Source of the DNA: Dyadobacter sediminis
Lineage (GTDB): Bacteria > Bacteroidota > Bacteroidia > Cytophagales > Spirosomataceae
NCBI RefSeq assembly: GCF_005860765.1
Contig: NZ_VCEI01000025.1
Location: forward strand, 868,001 to 932,000
Reading direction: 5' to 3'
Length of the DNA stretch: 64,000 nucleotides
The translations under genes and the position numbers were made by a program. Below the pieces are notes generated by a model, which was given only the letters and a program-made list of their open reading frames with translations, was not told the DNA's origin and ran no database searches. This document shows positions 16,835-25,960 of this stretch, one piece after another (position 1 is the stretch's first letter; the number at the start of each line of letters is the position of its first letter).

Positions 16835-19800
16835 TTAAAAAGTAAGTTGTAATCCCAGCAACAGCTGCGTTGTTGACGGATAGTAGTTGAGCGTACCGTT
16901 GTTGTCCGAATTGGTATTTACGCCCGGGTACAACCCGTTGATCTGGATCAGGTCGGGATCGCCGCCTGTGAACTTGGTAAATGTGGCCAGGTTCCGCGTG
17001 GTAGCATAAATACGTGCCGATTTCATGAATTTCGATTTTACCGGCTGTGTGTAGCTCAGCGTAATGTTGTCTATTTTCATAAAACCACCCGGTTCCAGGA
17101 AGTAATCCGACAGGGATGAATACGTGGAAGTACTTGTCAGCTTGGAATATTTTCCGCCGTCGAAAGCCGAAGTCAGCAGGTTGGCATTTTCCTGGGCAGC
17201 CGGTGTGCCGAGGTAAAATGCGTAGGTGTTGAACAGCTTGTAGCCAAATGCACCGCGCAGGAACACGCTCAGATCCCAGTTTTTATAAGTAAAATTGTTG
17301 GTGATCCCGGTTGTGAACTTGGGAAGCCCGTTGCCGATGAATTGCTTGTCATCATTGTTGGCTTCATTGGCAGGCACGATTTCACCATTTTTGTTATACA
17401 CCAGCAATGCGCCGGCATCATTTACTCCGGCAGATTTCAGCGCATAAAAACCTCCGATACGCCTGTCTTCCTGCAAGCGCTGAAGCGTTCCAGGGCTTCC
17501 GGGTGCCGGCATGCCTACGACATCGATGTAGCTCTGGCCTTTGAAAAGGTTGTTGGAAAACGAAACGAATTTATTGTCATTGAACGCGCCGGTAACGGAC
17601 AGGTTATAGCTGAATGCCCCTTTATTGACCACCGCCGCACTCAACTGCAGTTCCACACCCGTATTGCGCATGGTTCCCACATTGGCAAAAGTTTGTCCCT
17701 GAATATTCGGCGGGTTGGATACATTGTAGTTGCCCAGAAGGTCTTTATTGGTACGTACATAGTAATTCACGCTACCGCTGATCTTGCTGCTGAACAGTTC
17801 AAAGTCAACACCGGCATTGAAGTTGGCGGCTTTTTCCCACCGCAGGTTGTAGTTGGTGTTCTGGTTGGGACCCCAGACCTGGTACGAACTTCCGTTGTAC
17901 GGATAGTAACCGTAGCCGCCGTACGTATCCAGCGAAAGGTAGTTGCCGAAATCCTGGTTACCCGTTTCACCGTAATCCGCACGCAGTTTCAGCTCGTTAA
18001 GCCAGGAATTATCTTTCAGGAAACCTTCCTGCGTTACGCGCCATGCAAACGATGCTGCCGGAAAATAGCCCCATTTGTTGTCGTAACCGAACTTGGACGA
18101 ACCTTCCCGGCGAAGACTGGCAGAGAAATAGTATTTCTGGTCAAAATCATAATTCAGACGCCCGAAAAAGGCGATCAGTTTCGAGCTGTTTTTGTAAGAA
18201 CCCACGCCGTTGATTCCTTTTTCCAGGTTCCATAACCCGGTTCCGAGTCCGTTATACGTAAGCACATTGGAAGGGAAATTTTCATTGCCCGCATTGAATC
18301 CGGAGGCAGTGAAATACTGGAAAGAATAACCTGCCAGCAGCTTCACCGAATGTTTGCCGCGGTCAAGGAAATAATTTCCCAGCCATTCAAGGCTTTTCTG
18401 GTCGTTTTCTTCCAGTCGCTGTGATGCCGAATTACGTTTGGTACCGTTGATAACCGGCGTGATGTTGGAAGGGGTGAAGTCCATCAGACGATACGATGTG
18501 CTTACTTCTCCGAAAGTCAGGACGGTGTTCAGGTTTTCAAGAATGTTCAGCTTCACCGAGCCATTCAGGTCCAGTGACTTGCGCTCGCGGTCGCGAACGA
18601 CCATTTTGGCATTCTCAACCGGGTTGTTGGCAAAGAATCCTGAATTGATGTAACTGTACTTGCCGGTAGAATCCCGTACCGAAATCGTCGGGTTCAGCGT
18701 CAACGCATAGTTGAACGCGCTGTAATCAGCCTCGGTTACTTTTGCATACCGCGGCGCTACGCTGAATGTAAGTGCCAGAAGGTTGTTGGCAGTCGTATGA
18801 TTGATGTTTACCCGGCCGCCGTATTCTCTTTTTCCCGAACGCAGGTCGATTCCGTTCGCATCGCGGTAATCCACAGAGGTAAAATAGTTGGTCTGACCGG
18901 TTCCTCCCGAAAACTGCAATGTATGCTTGTGGGAGAACGATGGCTGGCGGCTCACTTCTTTCAGCCAGTTGGTATTTCCTCCGAAATCGAAACCCCGTTT
19001 GTTAGCCAGGAATTCATCTTTGGAAAGCACCGAAAGCTGGTTGGCCAGGAAGTCAAAAGTAGTATAGCCATCATAGAACAGGCGCGGTTCGGCGGATCCC
19101 TTCTTGGTTGTAATCACAATGACCCCGTTGCTTCCGCGCGTACCATAGATTGCCGAAGCTGCACCGCCTTTCAGTACGTCGATGGATTCGATTTCGTTCT
19201 GGTTGATGTTGTCGATGTTACCGCCGGGAATTCCGTTTACGACAAACAATGGCCCCAGTCCTGCGCTGCGGGAAGATGCCCCGCGCAGCTGAATGTTTGG
19301 CGAAGAGTTCGGATCGGCCGTTGACGTGTTGGTTACCGTAAGTCCGGCAACCTTGCCCTGAATCGCCATCATCGGGTTATTGCCGCCCACGCGCAGCAGA
19401 TCCTTGCCTGACAAGTGCGTGATGGCGCTGGAAACTTCTTTTTTGTTCAAGGATCCGTACCCGATCACAACCACTTCATTAAGGGTTTTCTGATCTTCCA
19501 GCAAGGTGATATTTACGGTGGATTTGTTGCTTACGTCCACATCCTGAGAAGTATAGCCTACACTGGAAACGATAATGATTTTGGCACCTGCCGAAAGCTG
19601 TAAGGTGAAATTTCCTTCTGTATCGGTCGTGGTTCCATTGCTTGTGCCTTTCTCGACAACCGAAACGCCGGGCAGTGCGCCTTGTTTGTCAGAAACTTTT
19701 CCCGAAATCTGTGTTCCGGTCTGAGCCTGGGCCACTCCGGACATGGCTACGAAAATACCTAAAAGCATCGCCATTATAGTCTTTGCAGACCACAGCATTG

Positions 19801-19855
19801 GCATGGGCTTTTTAGCAGTTTGTGCCGGTTTGTACAAATTATTTTTCATTAACAT
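16835..19855 (-). CDS. SusC/RagA-family TonB-dependent outer membrane transporter
   Basis: The 1006-residue receptor has a signal peptide and a carboxypeptidase-regulatory-like domain (about 48-125, with GALPGVSVVEKGT and VGYTSQDV). A TonB plug follows (about 130-250), carrying the SusC signature near its end (SAIYGTRGSNGVIVITTKKG), then a 22-strand barrel. It is the first gene of the operon susC-susD-cytochrome/propeller and is transcribed away from the large hybrid sensor gene at 20098. That divergent layout is typical of glycan utilisation loci in which the HTCS controls the susCD pair. A second TTG/ATG choice near the start (MLMKNN) makes little difference. Confidence 0.95.
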   Translation of the reverse strand: MLMKNNLYKPAQTAKKPMPMLWSAKTIMAMLLGIFVAMSGVAQAQTGTQISGKVSDKQGALPGVSVVEKGTSNGTTTDTEGNFTLQLSAGAKIIIVSSVGYTSQDVDVSNKSTVNITLLEDQKTLNEVVVIGYGSLNKKEVSSAITHLSGKDLLRVGGNNPMMAIQGKVAGLTVTNTSTADPNSSPNIQLRGASSRSAGLGPLFVVNGIPGGNIDNINQNEIESIDVLKGGAASAIYGTRGSNGVIVITTKKGSAEPRLFYDGYTTFDFLANQLSVLSKDEFLANKRGFDFGGNTNWLKEVSRQPSFSHKHTLQFSGGTGQTNYFTSVDYRDANGIDLRSGKREYGGRVNINHTTANNLLALTFSVAPRYAKVTEADYSAFNYALTLNPTISVRDSTGKYSYINSGFFANNPVENAKMVVRDRERKSLDLNGSVKLNILENLNTVLTFGEVSTSYRLMDFTPSNITPVINGTKRNSASQRLEENDQKSLEWLGNYFLDRGKHSVKLLAGYSFQYFTASGFNAGNENFPSNVLTYNGLGTGLWNLEKGINGVGSYKNSSKLIAFFGRLNYDFDQKYYFSASLRREGSSKFGYDNKWGYFPAASFAWRVTQEGFLKDNSWLNELKLRADYGETGNQDFGNYLSLDTYGGYGYYPYNGSSYQVWGPNQNTNYNLRWEKAANFNAGVDFELFSSKISGSVNYYVRTNKDLLGNYNVSNPPNIQGQTFANVGTMRNTGVELQLSAAVVNKGAFSYNLSVTGAFNDNKFVSFSNNLFKGQSYIDVVGMPAPGSPGTLQRLQEDRRIGGFYALKSAGVNDAGALLVYNKNGEIVPANEANNDDKQFIGNGLPKFTTGITNNFTYKNWDLSVFLRGAFGYKLFNTYAFYLGTPAAQENANLLTSAFDGGKYSKLTSTSTYSSLSDYFLEPGGFMKIDNITLSYTQPVKSKFMKSARIYATTRNLATFTKFTGGDPDLIQINGLYPGVNTNSDNNGTLNYYPSTTQLLLGLQLTF

Positions 19856-19960
19856 TGTTGTTTAAGCGGATCAGTCAGGTCCGTCCTTGTTACTTTCTGA
19901 TTAAATTATTGGATTTATTTAAAGCGTTGCGAAGTTCCTGCTTTGCTGATTAATGGAATG

Positions 19961-20008
19961 ATCTGTGTGTCTCAATTTTAGATCAAACTGTCTCAACATT
20001 TATATTTG
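19961..20008 (+). promoter_or_regulatory. 21-bp-spaced direct repeat and -7 box between susC and HTCS
   Basis: The motif ATC-N4-TGTCTCAA-N2-TT occurs twice, at 19961 and 19982, exactly 21 bp apart, which puts both copies on the same face of the helix. Such pairs are typical of AraC-family DNA-binding domains like the one ending the HTCS. The second copy overlaps the spacer of a likely plus-strand promoter with TATATTTG at 20001-20008, about 86 nt before the GTG start of the HTCS gene. Confidence 0.5.
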
Positions 20009-20097
20009 TTAATTAGCAATGATTTTACAGGGATATATTTATAAATGTTAAAAGAAAACCGGACAGCCACGTCGCGGTATTTTGTTCCACTGATTGC

Positions 20098-23000
20098 GTG
20101 AAAAATCTGCTTGTAATGCTTTGCTGCCTGTTTTTACATCTGGCCTGTCTGGGTCAGCATGCATCTTACTATTTCAAGAGTTACAAGGTTTCCGACGGTT
20201 TGTCGGGCAATGCGACAGGCGATATTATTCAGGATAAAAAAGGATTCATCTGGATCGCAAGCCGAAACGGCCTTAACCGGTTTGACGGTAATTCGTTCAG
20301 GATTTTCAGAAGCAGGGAGGGCGATTCCACCAGTCTGGGAAGCAATTCGGTATTTACACTATACGAAGACCAGAACGAGAAACTCTGGGTCGGTACACAT
20401 AAGGGAATTTATCTTTATAATCCGGTTACCGACCAGTTTGTTCCTTTCAAACGGATCCCGCCCGGAGAAGTACGGACAATACGTGGCGACAACGCAGGCG
20501 GCATCTGGATTATTTCCGATAATCAGCTGTACCGGTTCGACTCAGAAAAAGGCACTGTAAAATCGTTTCCCGATGCTGCAAACACGGTTTCCATCCACAT
20601 TTCGGCAAACGGAAAAGTCTGGGTGGCCAGTAACAACGGCATCATCCGCCGCTACAATGCCGAAACAGGCCAAGTGTTCGAGTACAACCTTTCGGGCCGG
20701 ATACAGGAGATTTTTTCCAACATGCGGATGCAATCGGTTTCAGATTCCGCTCTGCTGATCGGTAACATGAAGCGTTTGATGCTGTTCAACTTCAAAAGCG
20801 GCAGGATTACAGACATTTCCGGGCAAACGGGGCAGAAGGAAGATATTTATATCCACACTTTTTTCGAAAACGGCAAAGACGAGTACTGGCTGGGTTCCGA
20901 ATCCGGTTTGTTTATTCTGAACCTGAAAAGCAGGAAAATGAACCAGATCGTCAAGGAAAAATACAACCCGTATTCCATTACCGACAACATCATCAATGCC
21001 ATATTCAAGGACCGTGAAGGCGGGATCTGGATCAGTACGCAGTTTGGCGGGGTGAATTACTACTCCTCGCAATTCAACCGTTTCCAGAAGTATTTTCCGC
21101 AGCCCGGCAACAGCATCAGCGGAAATCTGATCCATGAAATTACAAAGGACAAATACGGCAAACTATGGATCGGCACCGAGGATGCAGGGCTTAACCAGTT
21201 CGATCCGCAGACGGGGAAATTCAGGTCCTTTTTACCCGACGGCAAAAAAGGGAGCATTTCGTACCGCAACCTCCACGGGCTTGTAGCGGATGGCAATGAA
21301 CTGTGGATCGGGACCTATGAGCACGGACTGGATGTAATGGACCTGAAAACCAATAAAGTGATACGGCATTACAGCACCAGTATGCCGCATACTTTCGGCA
21401 GCAATTTCGTCGTGACTTTATACAAAACCCGCAAATCGGATATTCTGGTCGGAACGTGGTCCGGATTGTTCAGATACAACCGCAGGACAGACGACTTCAC
21501 GCCGATGCCGTTTTTCAATGCGCAGGTGCAGAGCATTCATGAAGACGCACAAGGAACAATATGGGCGGCAAGCTACGGCGGAGGAGTATTTTATTATAAC
21601 CCGACAACCGGCAAAAAAGGCAGGATCCAGTACGTGGCCGGGAAAACCGGCGGGCTGCTGGACAATTACATCAACAGTCTGTACCAAAGTAAAAACGGCG
21701 ATTTCTGGTTCTGTACCGAACACGGACTTTCCAGATATAATGCCGTTACGGGTCAGTTCCGGAATTACCGTGTCGAAAACGGTTTGCCGGATAACCAGGT
21801 TTTCCGGGTGCTGGAAGACGATACGGGCAATTTCTGGATTTCAACTTCTCGGGGCTTGTCAATGCTGAATTCCAGAACGGGAAAATTTACGAATTACAAT
21901 GAAGCAAACGGTCTGCCCAGCGAACAATTCAACTACAACTCGTCCTACAAAAATGAAGACGGAACGCTGTTTTTCGGTACTGTTGCCGGAATGATCAGTT
22001 TCAGACCGGGTTCGTTTATCAAGAATACGTATGTTCCGCCGGTGTACATTACCGGAATCCAGGCCAACAACCAGGAACTTTCCATCGGCGGTAAAGACTC
22101 GCCTTTGACCGGATCGCCGGTCCATACCGGATGGATCAGGCTTCCGTATGACCGTTCCAGCCTGAGCTTCGACGTGGCCGCGCTCAGCTACGTTATTCCG
22201 GAAATGAACCGTTATAGATATCAGATGAAAGGTCTTGACAATCAATGGTCTGATCTGGCGAGCAACAGAAAAATCACCTTTTCAAAACTTCCGCCGGGCC
22301 GTTATGTGTTAAGAATTAAAGGTTCCAATAACGATCAGGTCTGGAATGCGCGGGAAACCAGGCTGAATATTGATGTGCTGCCGCCCTGGTGGGCTACGGT
22401 ATGGGCTTATCTGCTTTATGCCTCGGCTGTGACCGCGGTGGCGGTTATCCTGTTCCGTTACTACCATCTGGCGATGGGCGAAAAGAACAAAAGGGAAATT
22501 GAAGCCATCGAGATCGGGAAAGAGCGCGAAATTTACAATGCCAAGATCGATTTTTTTACCAACGTTGCACACGAAATAAGAACGCCGCTGACGCTTATCA
22601 AAATGCCGCTCGACAAGATGCTGGCCAATAGAAATGCCGATGCGGAAACACGGGATAACCTGACTATGATAAATAAAAATGCCAACCGCCTGATTGATCT
22701 CACCAATCAGCTGCTCGATTTCCGCAAGGCCGAGGCTAATAATTTCAGTCTGAACTTTACAAAAACGGACATCAACGAGCTGCTGGGCGATGTATTTGCC
22801 ACGTTCCGGCCGGCAGCGGAACAGAAAAGTTTAAACTATAAAATTGAACTTCCCAGAATAACCCTGCACGCGTATGTTGACATTGAAGCATGCAAAAAGA
22901 TCATCAGCAACCTGATCAACAATGCGGTGAAATATGCGGATAGCAGCGTTAAGGTAAAGCTTTTGCCGTTCAACAGTGACGACCTGCTCTTTCATATCGA

Positions 23001-24069
23001 GTTCCGCAACGACGGTTTTGCAATCGGGAGTGAAAACAGGGAAAAGATTTTCGAACCGTTTTACCGCCTGGAATCCAACCAGAAACAGGAAGGAACGGGC
23101 ATTGGCCTGCCGCTGGCGCGTTCGCTGGCCGAGCTGCACAAAGGCAAGCTGGAACTTAAAGACCATGCCATGCAGGAGAATATATTCCTGCTTTCGCTGC
23201 CGATCCATCAGGATTATGAAATGGATCTGAAAGGAGTGGAAGAGGACGCCGCGGCGGATTATTTGCAGGATATGGAAGCCAATGAAACAGCTGATCCTGC
23301 CAGGCCGGTGATCCTGATCGTGGAGGATAATGTGGAAATCCTGAATTACCTTGGCAAGGAACTGGGTGCTTCCTATAACGTCATGCGGGCACTGGATGGT
23401 CAGCAGGCAGTGGAGGTGATGCAGCGTGAAAATATCCAGCTCGTAATCAGCGATATCATGATGCCCGTTATGGACGGGATCGAGCTATGCAGGAAAATGA
23501 AAAGCGATGTACAGTTCAGCCACATTCCGATCATTCTTCTGACTGCCAAAAATTCGATCAATTCCCGAATTGAAGGGCTGGAAGTAGGAGCGGACGCTTA
23601 CATTGAAAAGCCGTTTTCGCTGGATCATCTCGCTGCCCAGATCGCCAATCTGATGAACAACCGGAATATCATCAAGGAATATTTCGCCCGTTCGCCGCTG
23701 ACGCACATCAAAGGGATTGCTTTTTCGACGGCTGACAAGAAGTTTCTGGAAAAACTGAACACGATTATTTCCAGACATATTGCAGACAGCAACCTGGATG
23801 TGGATCTGCTCTCGTCGCTTATGAACATGAGCCGCCCGACCTTGTACCGCAAGATCAAAGGCATATCGGACCTGACGCCAAATGAACTGATCAATTTATC
23901 ACGGCTGAAACGGGCTGCTGAACTGCTTGCCGAAAACAGATACAAGATCAACGAGGTGGCGGATATGATCGGTTACAGTGTGCCTACCAATTTTTCCAGA
24001 GATTTTCAGAAACAATTCGGGGTGAGTCCTTCCAGTTATGTGAGCAAATTACAAAAAGGCATTTCCTGA
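20098..24069 (+). CDS. Hybrid two-component system sensor-regulator (HTCS)
   Basis: The 1323-residue protein combines a whole signalling pathway. In order it has a signal peptide, two periplasmic seven-bladed propellers of Reg_prop repeats (about 25-680, with repeated IWIGT/LWIGT units), a Y_Y_Y domain (about 690-755) and a membrane helix (about 765-788). Inside the cell follow a HisKA domain with the phosphorylated His in AHEIRTP (H825), an HATPase domain (about 930-1040), a receiver domain with Asp1119 in SDIMMPVMDG, and an AraC-type helix-turn-helix (about 1220-1320). The gene starts at GTG 20098. It is divergent from the susC-susD-cytochrome/propeller operon and is its likely regulator, sensing a glycan fragment directly in the periplasm. 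Confidence 0.93.
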   Translation: MKNLLVMLCCLFLHLACLGQHASYYFKSYKVSDGLSGNATGDIIQDKKGFIWIASRNGLNRFDGNSFRIFRSREGDSTSLGSNSVFTLYEDQNEKLWVGTHKGIYLYNPVTDQFVPFKRIPPGEVRTIRGDNAGGIWIISDNQLYRFDSEKGTVKSFPDAANTVSIHISANGKVWVASNNGIIRRYNAETGQVFEYNLSGRIQEIFSNMRMQSVSDSALLIGNMKRLMLFNFKSGRITDISGQTGQKEDIYIHTFFENGKDEYWLGSESGLFILNLKSRKMNQIVKEKYNPYSITDNIINAIFKDREGGIWISTQFGGVNYYSSQFNRFQKYFPQPGNSISGNLIHEITKDKYGKLWIGTEDAGLNQFDPQTGKFRSFLPDGKKGSISYRNLHGLVADGNELWIGTYEHGLDVMDLKTNKVIRHYSTSMPHTFGSNFVVTLYKTRKSDILVGTWSGLFRYNRRTDDFTPMPFFNAQVQSIHEDAQGTIWAASYGGGVFYYNPTTGKKGRIQYVAGKTGGLLDNYINSLYQSKNGDFWFCTEHGLSRYNAVTGQFRNYRVENGLPDNQVFRVLEDDTGNFWISTSRGLSMLNSRTGKFTNYNEANGLPSEQFNYNSSYKNEDGTLFFGTVAGMISFRPGSFIKNTYVPPVYITGIQANNQELSIGGKDSPLTGSPVHTGWIRLPYDRSSLSFDVAALSYVIPEMNRYRYQMKGLDNQWSDLASNRKITFSKLPPGRYVLRIKGSNNDQVWNARETRLNIDVLPPWWATVWAYLLYASAVTAVAVILFRYYHLAMGEKNKREIEAIEIGKEREIYNAKIDFFTNVAHEIRTPLTLIKMPLDKMLANRNADAETRDNLTMINKNANRLIDLTNQLLDFRKAEANNFSLNFTKTDINELLGDVFATFRPAAEQKSLNYKIELPRITLHAYVDIEACKKIISNLINNAVKYADSSVKVKLLPFNSDDLLFHIEFRNDGFAIGSENREKIFEPFYRLESNQKQEGTGIGLPLARSLAELHKGKLELKDHAMQENIFLLSLPIHQDYEMDLKGVEEDAAADYLQDMEANETADPARPVILIVEDNVEILNYLGKELGASYNVMRALDGQQAVEVMQRENIQLVISDIMMPVMDGIELCRKMKSDVQFSHIPIILLTAKNSINSRIEGLEVGADAYIEKPFSLDHLAAQIANLMNNRNIIKEYFARSPLTHIKGIAFSTADKKFLEKLNTIISRHIADSNLDVDLLSSLMNMSRPTLYRKIKGISDLTPNELINLSRLKRAAELLAENRYKINEVADMIGYSVPTNFSRDFQKQFGVSPSSYVSKLQKGIS

Positions 24070-24234
24070 CCATTTTTCGGATTCAAAACAAACCGTAAAG
24101 TCGTTTAAAGTTCTGAATGGTATCGTTTTATGGTATTTATATCCAGCTGATTAAATTACAGGCGGTTACAGACAGAATGAACGGAAAGTGGATGTAATTT
24201 GTCAATTAAATATTATTCTAAATTTATCTATCGG

Positions 24235-24264
24235 TTTGGTAGATTACGAAAATGGTTACCTTCG
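24235..24264 (+). promoter_or_regulatory. Bacteroidota promoter for the receiver gene
   Basis: TTTG (24235-24238), an 18-nt spacer and TACCTTCG (24257-24264, one mismatch to TAnnTTTG). The predicted transcript start falls on or next to the ATG at 24268, suggesting a leaderless or nearly leaderless message. Confidence 0.55.
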
Positions 24265-24267
24265 CAA

Positions 24268-24678
24268 ATGGTAAAAAGCAAGACATTATATTTGGCAGAC
24301 GATGATTACGACGATCGCATGTTGTTAATAGATGCAATTAAAAGTATTGATCCAAGTATTGAAATCATTGAGGCAGAGGATGGTAAGGAACTTCTGGAAA
24401 TTTTGCAATCCGAAGTACCGACGGAGGAAAGCCTGATTATTCTGGACGTTAACATGCCAAAAATGAATGGTCTGGAAACACTGGCCCGATTACGCGACAT
24501 TCCTGATCTGGCTGCCATACCGGCTGTTATGGTATCCACTTCCAGCAAGTCGGAATTAATGGAATCGGCAAAAAAGCTCGGTGCGGCAAATTATTTTTTA
24601 AAACCGACCAAAATAAACGAGCTGCTGCAATTGGCCAAACAGCTCATCTTCGGCCTGAGTGGCACTATGCCGACTTAA
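24268..24678 (+). CDS. Stand-alone receiver-domain response regulator
   Basis: From the ATG at 24268 this is a 136-residue protein that is just a CheY-like receiver: the acidic pair DDD near residue 10, the phospho-acceptor Asp in LDVNMPKMNG, a switch Ser/Thr in VSTSS and the conserved Lys in FLKPTK. There is no output domain. The longer frame from TTG 24199 overlaps the promoter and is rejected. Receivers of this kind in Bacteroidota usually act by protein contact or in phosphorelays. It lies 200 bp after the HTCS gene but has its own promoter, and a perfect terminator follows, so it is a single-gene unit. Confidence 0.85.
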   Translation: MVKSKTLYLADDDYDDRMLLIDAIKSIDPSIEIIEAEDGKELLEILQSEVPTEESLIILDVNMPKMNGLETLARLRDIPDLAAIPAVMVSTSSKSELMESAKKLGAANYFLKPTKINELLQLAKQLIFGLSGTMPT

Positions 24679-24687
24679 AACTTATTC

Positions 24688-24725
24688 ATAAAAAAGGACG
24701 TCTTCGCAAAGGCGTCCTTTTTTAT
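24688..24725. terminator. Bidirectional intrinsic terminator
   Basis: ATAAAAAAGGACG (24688-24700) pairs perfectly with CGTCCTTTTTTAT (24713-24725), giving a T-run on both strands. It serves the receiver gene and the converging YitT gene. Confidence 0.9.
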
Positions 24726-24771
24726 GAACAGCAAACGAGCAGCCTGCTTTTTGGAAAGCACCTGCGGTATA

Positions 24772-25656
24772 TTAATGCAATGGTCTTTTCTTGATCATGC
24801 CGCCTTCCGTGTCATCAATACTGTGCTGAATAATAAAGGCTTGCGCGTCAAGCAATTTGATTTCCTTCCGGAGCTGCGGAATTTCCAGGCGGGTAACAAC
24901 CGTAAAAATAATGTCCATGTTGATGTTGCGGTCGCCGCGTTTGCCGTAACCTCTTTTTCCCTGATAAATGGTTGCACCGCGGCCCAGCTTTTCGGTAATA
25001 ACCTGACGGATGTTTTCGCTTTTTTCTGAAATAATGGTTACGCCGGTGTACTGTTCAATACCGTGCAGCAGAAAATCAATCATTTTGGCGGCGGCAAAGT
25101 ACGTCAGAATCGAATACAGAGCTACCTCAATACCCAGGAAAAAGGCTGCGGCGGCAAAAATGATGATATTCAGGATCAGGATCACATCGCTTACTTTCAG
25201 GATCTGGGTGCTTTTACTAACGAGCATCGCCGCAATTTCGGTACCGTCCAGAACAGCTCCGCCGCGCATGGCCAGACCGATCCCTACACCGATAAAAACA
25301 CCGCCAAAAATGGCCGTCAGCAATTTGTCAGGCGTAATGTCGGGGAATGTAATGGTAGCAAGGCAGACAGACAATCCGATAATGGCCAGCGCGCTTTTAA
25401 TGGCAAATGCCTGCCCCATGAATCTATAACCCATAATGATAAAGGGCAGATTGATCACGATCAGCAGGTAGGGCAGCGGAATACCGAAAATATGCGTGAG
25501 CAGCATGGAAATGCCCGTCACGCCGCCATCAATGAAATGACTGGACAACAAAAACCCTTTCAGGCCCATACTGGCCGAGAGAATTCCCAAAAGGATCAGT
25601 ACGGCATTTCTAATTTCATTGGAGAGGTTAAACGGAGTTTTAGATTTTGAATACAT
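24772..25656 (-). CDS. YitT family membrane protein (DUF161 / DUF2179)
   Basis: The 294-residue protein has about six membrane helices in its first 200 residues, including the conserved segments SSHFIDGGVTGISML and GIGLAMRGGAVLDGTEIAA. It then has a soluble C-terminal DUF2179 domain (about 205-285) that begins with YTGVTIISEKSE and contains GRGATIYQGKRGYG. Length and layout are as usual for the family. YitT proteins are widespread and their transport or signalling role is not established. The gene stands alone, divergent from the ClC channel gene and ending at a shared terminator with the receiver gene. Confidence 0.9.
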   Translation of the reverse strand: MYSKSKTPFNLSNEIRNAVLILLGILSASMGLKGFLLSSHFIDGGVTGISMLLTHIFGIPLPYLLIVINLPFIIMGYRFMGQAFAIKSALAIIGLSVCLATITFPDITPDKLLTAIFGGVFIGVGIGLAMRGGAVLDGTEIAAMLVSKSTQILKVSDVILILNIIIFAAAAFFLGIEVALYSILTYFAAAKMIDFLLHGIEQYTGVTIISEKSENIRQVITEKLGRGATIYQGKRGYGKRGDRNINMDIIFTVVTRLEIPQLRKEIKLLDAQAFIIQHSIDDTEGGMIKKRPLH

Positions 25657-25960
25657 TTATAGAAATCATTAAATTAAAGAAAAAAATACGGACTGAATCC
25701 GGCAGGGTTAGTGTGTAAAAGTATCGGAACAGTCCCGTCTGTATGCCCGGGCAATGCGTTATGCGCAGCCTGCAACTTGTAAAGGTTTTTGGATTGAAGC
25801 CGGTATCCGCAATCCTTGTCCGAAACTATTCAGGGCGGCCATTCGTTTTCCAAATGGTACAATCTTTAAAAGGGAGAAAGCCGGTTTTATGGTTTTCTCT
25901 GTGCAACTGCCAGGCTTATACGCTTCCTTTGTAAAAACCTGTTGTTATTACAATTATTCA
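25657..25960. other. Divergent intergenic region (YitT / ClC)
   Basis: About 300 bp upstream of both divergent genes. The frame of the ClC gene is open through most of it, but the implied peptide is Cys-rich and unlike a membrane protein start, so I treat it as non-coding. TTTG at about 25928 could be a -33 element. Nothing else was seen. Confidence 0.4.

Noticed and set aside
24199-24267. TTG start for the receiver protein
   Set aside because: It would overlap the promoter; ATG 24268 starts exactly at the receiver fold.
25754-25960. N-terminal extension of the ClC gene
   Set aside because: The extra 69 residues are Cys-rich and do not fit a ClC N-terminus; ATG 25961 starts right before the first helix.
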